Source: Kitasatospora fiedleri
GTDB taxonomy: Bacteria; Actinomycetota; Actinomycetes; Streptomycetales; Streptomycetaceae
Length of the DNA: 64,000 nt
Direction: 5' to 3'
Assembly: GCF_948472415.1 (NCBI RefSeq)
Contig: NZ_OX419519.1
Coordinates: forward strand, 4,526,001 to 4,590,000
Shown: one piece after another, positions 8,588-16,559 of the stretch
Layout of the letters: each line of letters starts with the position of its first letter
Numbering within the stretch: position 1 is the stretch's first letter
The notes under the pieces: model-generated
Databases searched by the model: none
What the model was told of the DNA's origin: nothing
What the model saw: only the letters and a program-made list of their open reading frames with translations
Program-made: the position numbers and the translations under genes

Positions 8588-9400
8588 ATGAGCACCGCCA
8601 TGCCTTTCGCCGCCGACACCACGCTCCTGCCCGAGGTGACCGCGGCGGTGCGGACCGCGGGCCGCACCCTGCGCGACCGCCACACCCCGCACGCCCGGGG
8701 CGTGAGCCTGGACGAGATCGTCGCGGAGATCCACGCCAACGACGACGCGGTGCTGGACGTGCTGCGGGAGCCGCTGCTGCGGGCCCGGCCGGGATCGCGG
8801 TGGGCCGAGGACGAGTTGGCCGGCGGTGCGCTCCCGCCCGGGGAGTGGTGGGTCGTCGACCCCGCCGAGGGCAACATCAACCACGTCCACGGCACGGACG
8901 ACTGGGCCGTGACCGCCACCCTGGTCCGCGACAACCGGCCGGTGCTCACCGTCGTCCACCTGCCGCTGACCGGCCACACCTACACCGCCGTCGCCGGCGG
9001 CGGCGCCCACCTCGACGGCCGGCCGCTGGCGGTGTCCGCCAAGACCGACCTGGGCGCCGCGCTCGTCGGCACCGGCCAGGCCCGGCCGGGCGAGGACGAG
9101 CGCACCTTCCGGCGGATCGGCGACTCGGTCACCGTGATGCTCGTCAACGGCCTGGTCGTACGGGTGTCCGTCCCCGCGACGATGCAGCTCATCCACGTCG
9201 CGGCCGGACGCACCGACGCCTTCTGGCAGTTCTCCGACGTCCGCTCCGGCCTGGTCGCCGGGGCGCTGCTGGTCTCCGAGGCCGGCGGCACCGTCACCGA
9301 CCTGGCGGGCGAGCCCTGGACCGCGGGCAGCTGCGACTTCCTGGCCGCCGCCCCCGGCCTCCACGCCGCCGCCCTCGACGTCCTGTCACCCCTCGCCTGA
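8588..9400 (+). CDS. inositol monophosphatase family protein, divergent metal motif
   Basis: A 270-residue protein with the IMPase fold: WAEDE as the first acidic motif, WVVDPAEGNINHVHG in place of the usual DPLDGTTNF signature, and FSDVRSGLVAGALLVSEAGG at the C-terminal metal site. The second Asp of the signature is Glu and the Thr that normally follows DG is Asn, so metal binding or substrate range probably differs from inositol phosphatases. An AGGGAG ribosome site precedes the ATG. It is transcribed with the downstream reductase-like gene and opposite to LysR, forming a small regulated unit of unknown substrate. Confidence 0.85.
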   Translation: MSTAMPFAADTTLLPEVTAAVRTAGRTLRDRHTPHARGVSLDEIVAEIHANDDAVLDVLREPLLRARPGSRWAEDELAGGALPPGEWWVVDPAEGNINHVHGTDDWAVTATLVRDNRPVLTVVHLPLTGHTYTAVAGGGAHLDGRPLAVSAKTDLGAALVGTGQARPGEDERTFRRIGDSVTVMLVNGLVVRVSVPATMQLIHVAAGRTDAFWQFSDVRSGLVAGALLVSEAGGTVTDLAGEPWTAGSCDFLAAAPGLHAAALDVLSPLA

Positions 9401-9449
9401 CTCCGGCACCCCTGTTCCGCCTATCCACCACCACAAGGAGCACCACCCC

Positions 9450-10088
9450 ATGACCAGCATCGGCATCCTGGGCGCCGGCCGCGTCGGCACCACCCTGGCC
9501 GCCAAGCTCTCCGCCGCCGGACACCGGGTCACCCTCGGCGTCCGGAACCCGGCGGAGACTGCCACCCTCGGTACCGTTCCACCGGCCACCATCGCCGACC
9601 AGCGCACCACCGCCCGCACCGCGGACATCGTGATCAACGCGACGCCCGGCGACACCGCGCTGGCCCGCCTCACCGACCTGCGCGCCGAACTCGCCGGAAA
9701 AATCCTCGTCGACGTCTCCAACGCCACCCGCGACGCCGACGACGGCCTGCCCGGCGAACTGTGCTACCCCGGCAGCAGCCTCGCCGAACGACTCCAGACC
9801 GCCCTCCTCGGCACCCGGGTGGTCAAGACGCTCAACACCATGCTGTTCACGGTCATGACCGCCCCCGAGACCCTGGCCACCCCGCCGACCGCCTACCTCT
9901 CGGGCGACGACCCGGACGCGAAGCGGACCGTCGCCGGCCTGCTCGGCGACCTGGGCTGGCAGCCCGCCTGGATCGAGGACCTCGGCGGCATCACCACGGC
10001 CCGCGCCACCGAGGCCATGGTCCTCGTCGTGCCGCACGTCCTGCGCCTGCACGGCTTCGCGCCCTTCGCGGTCTCCCTCGCCCGCTGA
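9450..10088 (+). CDS. NADPH-dependent F420 reductase-like / NAD(P)-binding protein
   Basis: A 212-residue Rossmann protein beginning IGILGAGRVG (residues 4-13), with the NADPH-selecting segment VTLGVRNPAE after the second strand. DIVINATPGDTA and VKTLNTMLF are typical of F420H2:NADP oxidoreductase-like proteins (NADP_Rossmann plus F420 oxidoreductase domain). AAGGAG lies 10 bases before the ATG. It is 49 bases downstream of the phosphatase-like gene and likely in one operon. Many members use other substrates than F420; the true reaction is not readable. Confidence 0.8.
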   Translation: MTSIGILGAGRVGTTLAAKLSAAGHRVTLGVRNPAETATLGTVPPATIADQRTTARTADIVINATPGDTALARLTDLRAELAGKILVDVSNATRDADDGLPGELCYPGSSLAERLQTALLGTRVVKTLNTMLFTVMTAPETLATPPTAYLSGDDPDAKRTVAGLLGDLGWQPAWIEDLGGITTARATEAMVLVVPHVLRLHGFAPFAVSLAR

Positions 10089-10329
10089 ACCGCGCGGCCG
10101 GGGCGGGTCGTGGCGGGGCGGGGCGGTGACGTCCGGTGATCGGTTCGTTCTGCCGGCGGGGCGTCAATTGCCCTCTTGCTGACCGTCATTGACGCAGGAG
10201 AGAGCGAATTCGCCCGCTTCGATCAACGGGTGAGGAGTGTGTTACGTTCCGTGTCCAGACCACGAAATAGTGGACCCCGGCGGTGCTACCAACACCCCGG
10301 GGCCTGGCACTAGGAGCAACCGTCTCCCC

Positions 10330-11325
10330 ATGCACATTCATCGTAGCGCGCGCATGCGCGGGTTCGACCCCTTCCCGGAGCTTCGGCCCGAACGTTCCGG
10401 ACTCTCCAAGGGCGCGTTCGGGCTCGCGGTCCAGATCCTCACCAGCCCCACCGGCTGCGACGCGGACGGCCGACAGCTCGCCGAGCAGGGGCCGGACGGC
10501 CGGGCGGGGATCGCCAGGATGCTCCGGGAGCTGAAGAAGGCCGGGTTCTACTGGGTCATCACGTTCCGGCTCCCGGACGGACGGATCATCAGCCAGTCCC
10601 ACCTCTTCGACACTCCGCAGCACGTCGCGCCGAATCCCATCCCCCCGGGTCCCGGCGGCCCCGGGTCCGGGGCACCTGACGTCCTATGGAAAACCCGGGA
10701 GGGAAAACCCTCCCTCCCGGCCGCCAGGACGGCCGCCGAGCCCGAGCCGAAACCGGAGCCGAATCCGGAATCCGCGCCCGAACCCGAGCCCGAATCCGCC
10801 CCCGAGCCCGAACCCGAACCCGAAGTGGCCGCCGAGTCGCGGGCGGCAGCGGCCCTGCTGCACCGGGTGGTCCGGCCGGAGCCCCGGCTGCGGATCGGCG
10901 AGGTGGAGGCGCTGGAACTGGCCCCGCTGGTGGCGGAGTGGGTGCGACGCGGCAGCAGCCCCGAGGACCTGTCGCGGGCCCTGGTGCCCGGCCTGCCGGC
11001 GTTCATGTACTCGGCGGCGGCCGTCCTGCGGAACCGCCTGTCGCGCAAGATGCCGCCCGAACCGGGCCTGCTCCCGGAGGCCCCGGCGATCGCAGCCGCC
11101 AAGTCGGCCCGGCCGAGGTCGAGTTACGCCGAGTGCGCCAAGTGCCATGACCCGGTGCCGAACCCGGGCATCTGCGGCCCCTGCGCGGGCCTCGCCCCCA
11201 GGCCGATCGCGGTCGGCACCGGCTCGACCGTCGTCCGAGCCGGAGCCCAACGCGCCCGAGCCGCCCTACGCTCCGCCCGCGACACGCTCCCGATCGCCCA
11301 CCGCCCGGCCCCGACAGGCGCGTAA
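10330..11325 (+). CDS. helix-turn-helix / replication-initiator-like protein with C-terminal zinc ribbon
   Basis: A 331-residue protein starting MHIHRSARMRGF at the ATG 10330. The first ~110 residues follow the winged-helix layout seen in many streptomycete helix-turn-helix proteins that resemble phage or plasmid replication initiators (LSKGAFGLAVQIL, then RMLRELKKAGFYWV and SQSHLFDTPQ). The middle is a Glu-Pro repeat linker (about residues 138-175). A CAKC...CGPC zinc ribbon follows near residues 273-290. Function is unknown; such genes are common and variable in Streptomyces. The frame is open further upstream but the context favours this start. Confidence 0.75.
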   Translation: MHIHRSARMRGFDPFPELRPERSGLSKGAFGLAVQILTSPTGCDADGRQLAEQGPDGRAGIARMLRELKKAGFYWVITFRLPDGRIISQSHLFDTPQHVAPNPIPPGPGGPGSGAPDVLWKTREGKPSLPAARTAAEPEPKPEPNPESAPEPEPESAPEPEPEPEVAAESRAAAALLHRVVRPEPRLRIGEVEALELAPLVAEWVRRGSSPEDLSRALVPGLPAFMYSAAAVLRNRLSRKMPPEPGLLPEAPAIAAAKSARPRSSYAECAKCHDPVPNPGICGPCAGLAPRPIAVGTGSTVVRAGAQRARAALRSARDTLPIAHRPAPTGA

Positions 11326-11699
11326 CGCAGACCCGCCACCCGCCCCACCGAAAGCCCCGGAACGGGTAACCCGCCGACCGGACGGGTCCCCCGTACGAGC
11401 GACCCCCGCCACGCCGCTCAGGCCCCCGGCCACCGCCCGACACCCGGCGCGCCGGACCGCAAACCACCAGGCGGGGAAGCACAACCCACCCCGACACCCA
11501 CCGTCGACGGCCCCCACCACCCGCGACAACCCCACTTGCCTCCCGCGCGAACAGGCCCCCCTGCGCGCCGGGCCCGAGCCCGCAACTGACCGTCATGTAC
11601 CGCCTGTTCTGGCACGCCTGTGGCACAACTCTGGCCCATCAACGCCCCCTGGCGTCAAGGATCTCAGCCCTGTCGCCGCCAGTCCTTATGCTACGCAGC
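11326..11699. other. 374-base non-coding interval with candidate leaderless promoter
   Basis: No convincing gene is seen. A -10-like TATGCT at 11687-11692 sits seven bases before the ATG at 11700, which would give a leaderless transcript for the endonuclease-like gene; no Shine-Dalgarno is present there. No clear -35 is visible. Confidence 0.35.
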
Positions 11700-12539
11700 A
11701 TGCCTGACATAGTGACCGCAAATGGCGACATCGCCCCCCAAGAGGAAAAGCCGGCGGAACGGCTTAAGAATTGCGAAGAATGTGGTTCAAAGTACCCATC
11801 CATCGGGCCGTCGAGATACTGCGGAGATGCATGTCGAAATCATGTTCAGTCTTTGCATGCGACTGGCGGTCTGTATAACCTCAATCTCAATCAGGTTCGA
11901 CTTGTGCGAGAAGTGAGATCATGCATGATTTGTAAATCGAAAGACTCGGGCTTCGAATCCGGAATTTTTGCGGTCGACCACTGCCATGACACCAATACAG
12001 TCCGAGGGGCGCTCTGCCAGTCATGCAATTTCATGCTGGGCAATGCCAAAGACAGCGTCGACACCCTCCTGTCCGCAATCAAATACCTCACCAAAGATCA
12101 CAGTCAAGAAGCCTGGAACCAAGGGCCCAGGCGCCGCGAACGGCTTGAGGCGGCCCGAGATGCTCGCCTTGTCGCGAGGCTGGAACAGAGCGAGAAAGCA
12201 AAGAAGGCCGCCTTGTCGCGCATAGAGTATCTTGAAGCCGCACTTGCGTCAGTGGATGAAGACGCGGCAATCATGGCCCGTCGGAGAGTTCGAAGCGCTG
12301 GCGCCGTCAATAAATTTATCGCCGAAATTGTGTCTCCCGCACCACTTGGCAATCCACCAATTTCCGCAGCTGCCGTCAGGAGGGCCTGGAAAGACTGGTC
12401 GGGTGGAGCTGCATGTCCCATGGCCGGCCTTCACGAGGCGTTGGAGAAGATTGGAGGAAGAAAAAAAAGAAGTTCCACGGGGGCTTACTGGTGGGGCATA
12501 GATATAAGCGCGGAAATATCCCGCCCAGAGGGCGAGTAG
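11700..12539 (+). CDS. endonuclease VII-like HNH protein with N-terminal zinc finger (horizontally acquired)
   Basis: A 279-residue protein. An N-terminal zinc finger has C25/C28 and C41/C45. The recombination endonuclease VII-type HNH domain shows C75/C78, FAVDHCHDTNTVRGALC (D93, H94, H96) and C106/C109, the expected zinc pair around the beta-beta-alpha metal catalytic motif. A charged coiled-coil-like helix (about 145-200) follows. Base composition and codon use (agaa, aaa, att) are much less GC-rich than in any neighbour, so transfer is likely. T4 endonuclease VII resolves branched DNA; stand-alone bacterial homologues may act in phage biology or defence, which is not shown here. The start at 11700 is preferred; ATG 11688 is also in frame. 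Confidence 0.8.
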   Translation: MPDIVTANGDIAPQEEKPAERLKNCEECGSKYPSIGPSRYCGDACRNHVQSLHATGGLYNLNLNQVRLVREVRSCMICKSKDSGFESGIFAVDHCHDTNTVRGALCQSCNFMLGNAKDSVDTLLSAIKYLTKDHSQEAWNQGPRRRERLEAARDARLVARLEQSEKAKKAALSRIEYLEAALASVDEDAAIMARRRVRSAGAVNKFIAEIVSPAPLGNPPISAAAVRRAWKDWSGGAACPMAGLHEALEKIGGRKKRSSTGAYWWGIDISAEISRPEGE

Positions 12540-12624
12540 AGAACGCTTTGGGGCCTGACCATGGCCTATGGTCGAGCGGGGTGATCCCCTCCTCGATCGG
12601 GCAGCTTCGCCGCACCCGGGTTCT

Positions 12625-12681
12625 CCAGGGGCCGCCAAGGCTCACGTCCGTGACGCTTGCGCTTGGCCTTGGCGGCCCCTG
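12625..12681 (+). terminator. large hairpin, likely terminator of endonuclease-like gene
   Basis: CAGGGGCCGCCAAGG (12626-12640) pairs perfectly with CCTTGGCGGCCCCTG (12667-12681); imperfect pairing extends outward (CCCGG with CCGGG). It lies 86 bases after the stop at 12539. Confidence 0.55.
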
Positions 12682-12753
12682 AAGGTTCCGGGTACGCCCT
12701 CGGGTGTCCGGTCGTGGAGGAGGCCGCCCCGCGCCCCACCACCGTCACCACGA

Positions 12754-12769
12754 CGAAGGTGCACCTTCG
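12754..12769. repeat. perfect 16-bp palindrome
   Basis: CGAAGGTGCACCTTCG is fully self-complementary and lies alone in the non-coding interval between the endonuclease-like gene and the HPP gene. It could be a regulator site or a remnant of an integration site; no second copy was found in the window. Confidence 0.5.
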
Positions 12770-12945
12770 ATCCCGGCGGCTTCCCCCTCCGAGGAGAGCC
12801 GTGCTCCGGGTCCGGAGGTCCGAGAGCGGATGCGGGCCTCTGGGCTTGAGGGGGAAATTTTGCCTCTGGGGCAATGAGGTTCTTGAAGTGTCAACAGGTT
12901 GTTTAAGGTCGTGTGGACCGTACTGCCTGATCAGGGAGCCTTCGC

Positions 12946-13437
12946 ATGTCCGTCGCCTCGAACGTCGTCGCGCTGGGAAGTCGGGTGTGGCATGCGGTGC
13001 GGGCCGGGAGTTTTGCCATGGGGGCACTGTTGGTGTTGGTGGCGGTGGGGGGCGCGTTGCACCAGGCGGTATTGATACCGCCGTTGGCGGCGAGTGCGGC
13101 GTTGGTGCACGGGGCGCCGGGGTTGCCGATTTCGCAGCCGCGGAACCTGGTGGGTGGGCAGTTGTTGTCGGCTGCGGTGGGGTTCGGGGTGCTGGCGGTG
13201 GTCGGGGCGGGGCCGTGGGCGGCGGCGGTCGCGGGTGGGGTGGCGCTGGGGGCGATGTTGGTCGCGCGCGTGCCGCACTCGCCGGCGGCGGCGACTGCGG
13301 TGATCGTGGTCCTGCAGTCCCCGCGTCCGGTGGTCTTCCTGCCGTTGCTGGCGCTCGCCACCGCTGTGCTGGTTCTCTTCGGGTTGCTCCCGCACCGGGT
13401 CGGCGGTCATCCGGTGCGTTATCCCGTCGCCTGGTGA
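12946..13437 (+). CDS. HPP family membrane protein
   Basis: A 163-residue protein with about four transmembrane segments and the family-typical stretch VLIPPLAASAALVHGAPGLPISQPRNLVGGQ in pieces (small residues, SQPRN after TM2). HPP proteins are poorly characterised; plant and cyanobacterial members act in nitrite transport. AGGGAG precedes the ATG at 12946. It is convergent with the ATPase gene at 13466. Confidence 0.8.
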   Translation: MSVASNVVALGSRVWHAVRAGSFAMGALLVLVAVGGALHQAVLIPPLAASAALVHGAPGLPISQPRNLVGGQLLSAAVGFGVLAVVGAGPWAAAVAGGVALGAMLVARVPHSPAAATAVIVVLQSPRPVVFLPLLALATAVLVLFGLLPHRVGGHPVRYPVAW

Positions 13438-13465
13438 GGCGTCGTTCGGAGGTGGGCGCGGGGCC

Positions 13466-13963
13466 TCAGTGGCGGCAGTCGGCAGGAGGGGGGAAGGGAG
13501 GGGAGATCGGGACGTGGGGCTGCCGGGCGTCGATCAGGGGGGTGGTCGTGGGGGTGGTGTCCTCGGGGCCGGTGGGGAGTTCGGCCCAGACCACCTTGCC
13601 GTGCGGCGGGGTGCGGTAGTAGCCCCAGCGGGAGGAGAGTCGGTCGACCAGGTGCAGGCCGCGGCCGCCGGTGGCGTCGGGCCCGGCTTCGCGGGGGCGG
13701 GGCGGGCGCGGGTCCTGGTCGCCGACCTGCACCAGGAGGCGGTCGTCGCGGAGGGCCAGGGCGAGGGTGAAGCCGCTCGGGCCGCCGCGGGACCGGACCG
13801 CGTTGGTGGCCAGCTCGGAGACCACCAGCCGGGCGGCGTCGGAGAGTTCGTCCGGGGTGTGCCAGCAGTGCAGTACCAGGACGGTGTGGCGGCGGGCCCC
13901 GACGACCGACTCGGGGGTGCTGTCGAGCGTCAGCAGGCTGAGTCGTGGCCGACTTCGGGACAT
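13466..13963 (-). CDS. ATP-binding protein of the anti-sigma regulatory (HATPase) family
   Basis: A 165-residue GHKL ATPase-like protein of the SpoIIAB/RsbW type. ELSDAARLVVSELATNAVRS carries the N-box, LLVQVGDQDPRPP the G1 region, and GGRGLHLVDRLSSRWGYY the G2 region. Streptomycetes hold dozens of these, mostly anti-sigma-factor kinases of unknown partner. The ATG at 13963 (MSRSRPRL) is preferred over an upstream in-frame start at 14086 that would add a low-complexity extension. The C-terminal ~25 residues are Pro/Thr-rich. Confidence 0.85.
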   Translation of the reverse strand: MSRSRPRLSLLTLDSTPESVVGARRHTVLVLHCWHTPDELSDAARLVVSELATNAVRSRGGPSGFTLALALRDDRLLVQVGDQDPRPPRPREAGPDATGGRGLHLVDRLSSRWGYYRTPPHGKVVWAELPTGPEDTTPTTTPLIDARQPHVPISPPFPPPADCRH

Positions 13964-14173
13964 CGCGGGCCTCCCGGTGGGACGCGTACGGGCACCCGCC
14001 GACGGCAGGAGACGGCCCGCACGGACCAGCCTCCGCCGGAACGCCGACGGCCCGCCACGGCCGGAAGTCCCCGGGGTTGCGGGCACTTCGGGACGGGCGG
14101 GCCGGTCGGAGGTGGGTAAGCGGCGTTAACCGACGGCGGATCAGCCGCGCGCGGAAACGCCCGGGCGGGGGTC

Positions 14174-14983
14174 TCAGCCCCGGCGGGGCTCCCAGCGCAG
14201 CAGGCGGCGGGAGAGCATCGCGGCGGCGGCCAGCCAGGCGGCGAGCAGTAGCAGCGAGGGCCCGGCCGCCGTCCAACCGTGCAGCAGGTCCAGGCGGGGG
14301 AGCGGGCCGCCCGCCCAGGTCTCCGGGCCGAAGCCGCGGCCGAACCAGGCCGTCCGCAGCCCCCGGATCACCGGGGAGAGCGGCAGCATCCCGGCGGGCC
14401 CGCGCAGCCAGTCGGGCAGGCCCGCGACCGGGGTGAACACGCCCGCGCCGAACATGCACAGCACCAGCACCGGCGTCGCCACCAGCGGCGCGGACTCGGC
14501 GGACGGGGTCACCCCGGACAGCGCCACCGCCAGCACCGAGAACAGCAGGTAGCCGCCGAGCAGGGTGAGCAGCAGCAGCGCCGGATCGGCCGGCAGCGGC
14601 GCGCCGAACCAGCCCACCGCGACACCGCCCAGCACCAGCGCCTGGATCAGCACCACCACCCCGCCCGCACCCAGCTGCCCCGCGAAGATCGCGCTCGGCG
14701 GGCACTCGGTGCCGCGCAGCCGCTTCAGCACCAGCTCCTCGCGGCGCGACACCACGCTGCCCAGCAGGTTGACGAACGAGGTCACCAGGGCCAGCCCGAG
14801 CAGCCCCACCGCCACGTACCCGGCGGCGTTCACCCCGCCGATCTCCTTGTCGCGCAGCGGCGCGGCGATCACCAGGTTGAGCAGCACCGGCAGCAGGAAC
14901 CCGATGAAGGTGGAGCGCCGGTTGCGCCAGAACACCTTCCAGGACAGGCCGAACTGGCCCTTGGCGTACGTGAACCAGCTCAT
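14174..14983 (-). CDS. ABC-2 type transporter permease
   Basis: A 269-residue integral membrane protein with six predicted hydrophobic segments and the DrrB/ABC-2 layout (FTYAKGQFGLSWKVFWRNRRSTF at the N-terminus; SGVTPSAESAPLVATPVLVLCMFGAGVFTPV later). Its start overlaps the stop of the ATPase gene (ATGA at 14980-14983), so they form one exporter. The pair is divergent from the RiPP precursor and may provide immunity or secondary export for its product; that link rests on position only. Confidence 0.88.
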   Translation of the reverse strand: MSWFTYAKGQFGLSWKVFWRNRRSTFIGFLLPVLLNLVIAAPLRDKEIGGVNAAGYVAVGLLGLALVTSFVNLLGSVVSRREELVLKRLRGTECPPSAIFAGQLGAGGVVVLIQALVLGGVAVGWFGAPLPADPALLLLTLLGGYLLFSVLAVALSGVTPSAESAPLVATPVLVLCMFGAGVFTPVAGLPDWLRGPAGMLPLSPVIRGLRTAWFGRGFGPETWAGGPLPRLDLLHGWTAAGPSLLLLAAWLAAAAMLSRRLLRWEPRRG

Positions 14984-15957
14984 CGGGACGCTCCTGCGGT
15001 GGTGGTGGCAGCGGTGGCGCTAACGGGAGTGGGCGTGGCGTGGTCGTGGTCGGCGAGGTCGAGGAAGACGTCCTCCAGCGAACTGGCACGCACCTCCAGG
15101 CCGTCCAGCTCGACGCCCCGGGACGCCGCCCAGGCGTGCAGCGCGGCCAGCGCGGGCGCCGAGCGGGGCACCCGGTAGACCGCCCGGCCGTCCGCCAAAG
15201 CGGGTGCGGTGCCGAGCAGTTCGGGCAGGGCGGCGAGGTCGCCGCCGGGAGGCAGCGGGAGGGTGATCAGGTCGCCGCGGCCGGACAGCACCTCGGCGAC
15301 GGTGCCGGTGGCGGCGATCACGCCCCGGTCCATGATGGCCACCCGGTCGGCCAACTGCTGGGCCTCCTCCAGGTAGTGGGTGGTCAGCACCACTGTGGTG
15401 CCCGCCGCCCGCAGCTCCTCGACCAGCCGCCAGGTGGCGCGCCGGGCCTCCGGGTCCATGCCGGTGGTCGGCTCGTCCAGGAACAGCAGCTCCGGGTCGT
15501 TCAGCACGGCCAGCGCCAGGTCCAGGCGGCGGCGTTCGCCGCCGGACAGCTGGGAGACCCGGGTGCCGGCCTTCGGCTCCAGCGCGACCCGCGCCAGCAC
15601 CTCGGCGGTCGGCCGGGCCCGGCTGGTGAAGGAGCGCCAGCAGTCGACGGTCTCCTTGACCGTCAACTCCTTGAAGAACCCGCCCTCCTGGAGCATCGTC
15701 CCGGTGCGCCGGCGGACCCGCGGGCCCGCCGTGAACGGGTCCAGGCCGAAGACCCGGACGTGCCCGGAGGTCGGCGGGTGGTAGCCCTCCAGCACCTCCA
15801 GGGTGGTGGTCTTGCCCGCACCGTTGGTGCCGAGCAGGGCGAAAAGTTCGCCGCGGGCGAGGGAGAAGGAGATGCCGCGCACCGCCTCGTAATCGCCGTA
15901 GCTGCGCCGCAGGTCCACTACCTCCACGGCCGGGGAATTCTCGGAAAGAGGTGTCAT
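14980..15957 (-). CDS. ABC transporter ATP-binding protein
   Basis: A 325-residue ATPase: Walker A GTNGAGKTT, signature LSGGERRR, Walker B LLFLDEPTTGMD, then the H-loop TTHYLEEAQ. The C-terminal 90 residues match the DrrA-type extension. The ATG 15957 (MTPLSENS) is preferred; the frame is open to an ATG at 16002. It precedes and overlaps its permease. The start lies 274 bases from the RiPP precursor start, with the inverted repeat at 16026-16051 between them, so shared control is plausible. Confidence 0.9.
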   Translation of the reverse strand: MTPLSENSPAVEVVDLRRSYGDYEAVRGISFSLARGELFALLGTNGAGKTTTLEVLEGYHPPTSGHVRVFGLDPFTAGPRVRRRTGTMLQEGGFFKELTVKETVDCWRSFTSRARPTAEVLARVALEPKAGTRVSQLSGGERRRLDLALAVLNDPELLFLDEPTTGMDPEARRATWRLVEELRAAGTTVVLTTHYLEEAQQLADRVAIMDRGVIAATGTVAEVLSGRGDLITLPLPPGGDLAALPELLGTAPALADGRAVYRVPRSAPALAALHAWAASRGVELDGLEVRASSLEDVFLDLADHDHATPTPVSATAATTTAGASR

Positions 15958-16025
15958 GTATGCAGCGTGACGGGTCCGGGTGGGGAACGGCAAGTAGCGC
16001 ATCGCCGCAGGTCAGAACACGTGCA

Positions 16026-16072
16026 AAATGTCATCTCGGGCGGTGACATTTGCGCCCCCCGGAATCTGACAT
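16026..16072. promoter_or_regulatory. TGACAT-type inverted/direct repeat, candidate activator site for RiPP operon
   Basis: AAATGTCA (16026-16033) and TGACATTT (16044-16051) form a perfect inverted repeat with a 10-base spacer. A third copy of TGACAT is at 16067-16072, 23 bases after the second and just upstream of the candidate -35 at 16080. Position relative to the promoter fits an activator site; the LuxR-type regulators at 30967 and 32833 are candidate binders. Confidence 0.4.
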
Positions 16073-16079
16073 CTCCTAC

Positions 16080-16108
16080 TGCACGGATTTTCGAGGGTCG
16101 GTCATAGT
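16080..16108 (+). promoter_or_regulatory. candidate promoter of RiPP precursor operon
   Basis: TGCACG (16080-16085) and CATAGT (16103-16108) are separated by 17 bases, giving a weak vegetative-type promoter about 120 bases before the precursor start. The poor -35 would suit an activated promoter. Confidence 0.35.
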
Positions 16109-16231
16109 TGAGACATCGCCGAGAGCGGAACCGGGGAAAGCGAAACCGGGAAAGCGAAGGGCGGGAAAAGAGTAAACCGAGGCGGCCGGTCCGATCAGCG
16201 GGTCGGCGCCGCGAAACCGAGGGAGATTCCC

Positions 16232-16396
16232 ATGGCGCAGAACGAGATCAACAAGGACGAGCAGTTCGACATCGAGGTCGAGGAGCTGGACACCGTCAAC
16301 GGCGGCGTCTCCGTCTCCTCCCTGCTCTCCGCCGCCTGCCCGGTGTCGAGCTTCAGCTCGGTGTCGAACTCCGTCGCCGAGGTCGCGGCCGAGTAA
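16232..16396 (+). CDS. RiPP precursor peptide, double-glycine leader, Ser-rich core
   Basis: A 54-residue peptide with GGGAG six bases before the ATG. The leader (residues 1-25) is acidic and contains FDIEVEELD, the kind of motif bound by RiPP recognition elements, and ends in VNGG, the cleavage site for C39 peptidases of the downstream exporter. The core (26-54) has ten Ser, one Cys (residue 36, in AACPV), no Thr and ends EVAAE. It is followed by a hairpin and then the P450, export and modification genes. With a LanM-like dehydratase, a YcaO protein and a SagB oxidase present, Ser and Cys are the expected targets for dehydroalanine and azole formation. The gene is too short for most gene callers. 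Confidence 0.88.
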   Translation: MAQNEINKDEQFDIEVEELDTVNGGVSVSSLLSAACPVSSFSSVSNSVAEVAAE

Positions 16397-16406
16397 TTCG
16401 GGACCT

Positions 16407-16446
16407 GTGCGGGGGTGGTCCGCTCTCCGGCGGCCCACCCCCGCAC
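16407..16446 (+). terminator. hairpin after precursor gene (attenuator)
   Basis: GTGCGGGGGTGG (16407-16418) pairs perfectly with CCACCCCCGCAC (16435-16446), loop 16 bases, ten bases after the precursor stop. Such partial terminators between RiPP precursor and enzyme genes favour high precursor expression. Confidence 0.7.
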
Positions 16447-16456
16447 CCCAGCACCG

Positions 16457-16526
16457 CAGAACCAGCACTCCAGAACCAGCACCGCAGAACCAGCACCGCA
16501 GAACCAACACCGCAGAACCAACACCC
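16457..16526 (+). repeat. 14-bp tandem repeat, five copies
   Basis: CAGAACCAGCACCG-type units start at 16457, 16471, 16485, 16499 and 16513, with variants CAACACCG in the last two. The 14-base period is not a multiple of three, and the repeat sits in the leader between the hairpin and the P450 ribosome site. Confidence 0.85.
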
Positions 16527-16559
16527 CAGCCCCACCGCCAGATTGAAGGAGAGCCGGGC

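Larger units (their letters stand above)
12540..12945. other. 406-base non-coding interval with two strong inverted repeats
   Basis: No gene is supported. It contains the long hairpin 12625-12681 and a perfect 16-base palindrome at 12754-12769 (CGAAGGTGCACCTTCG). This marks the right side of the lower-GC endonuclease gene. Confidence 0.5.

Noticed and set aside
14174..15957. Calling the ABC exporter a certain part of the RiPP cluster
   Set aside because: Only the divergent position supports it; it is described as possible immunity but not assigned.
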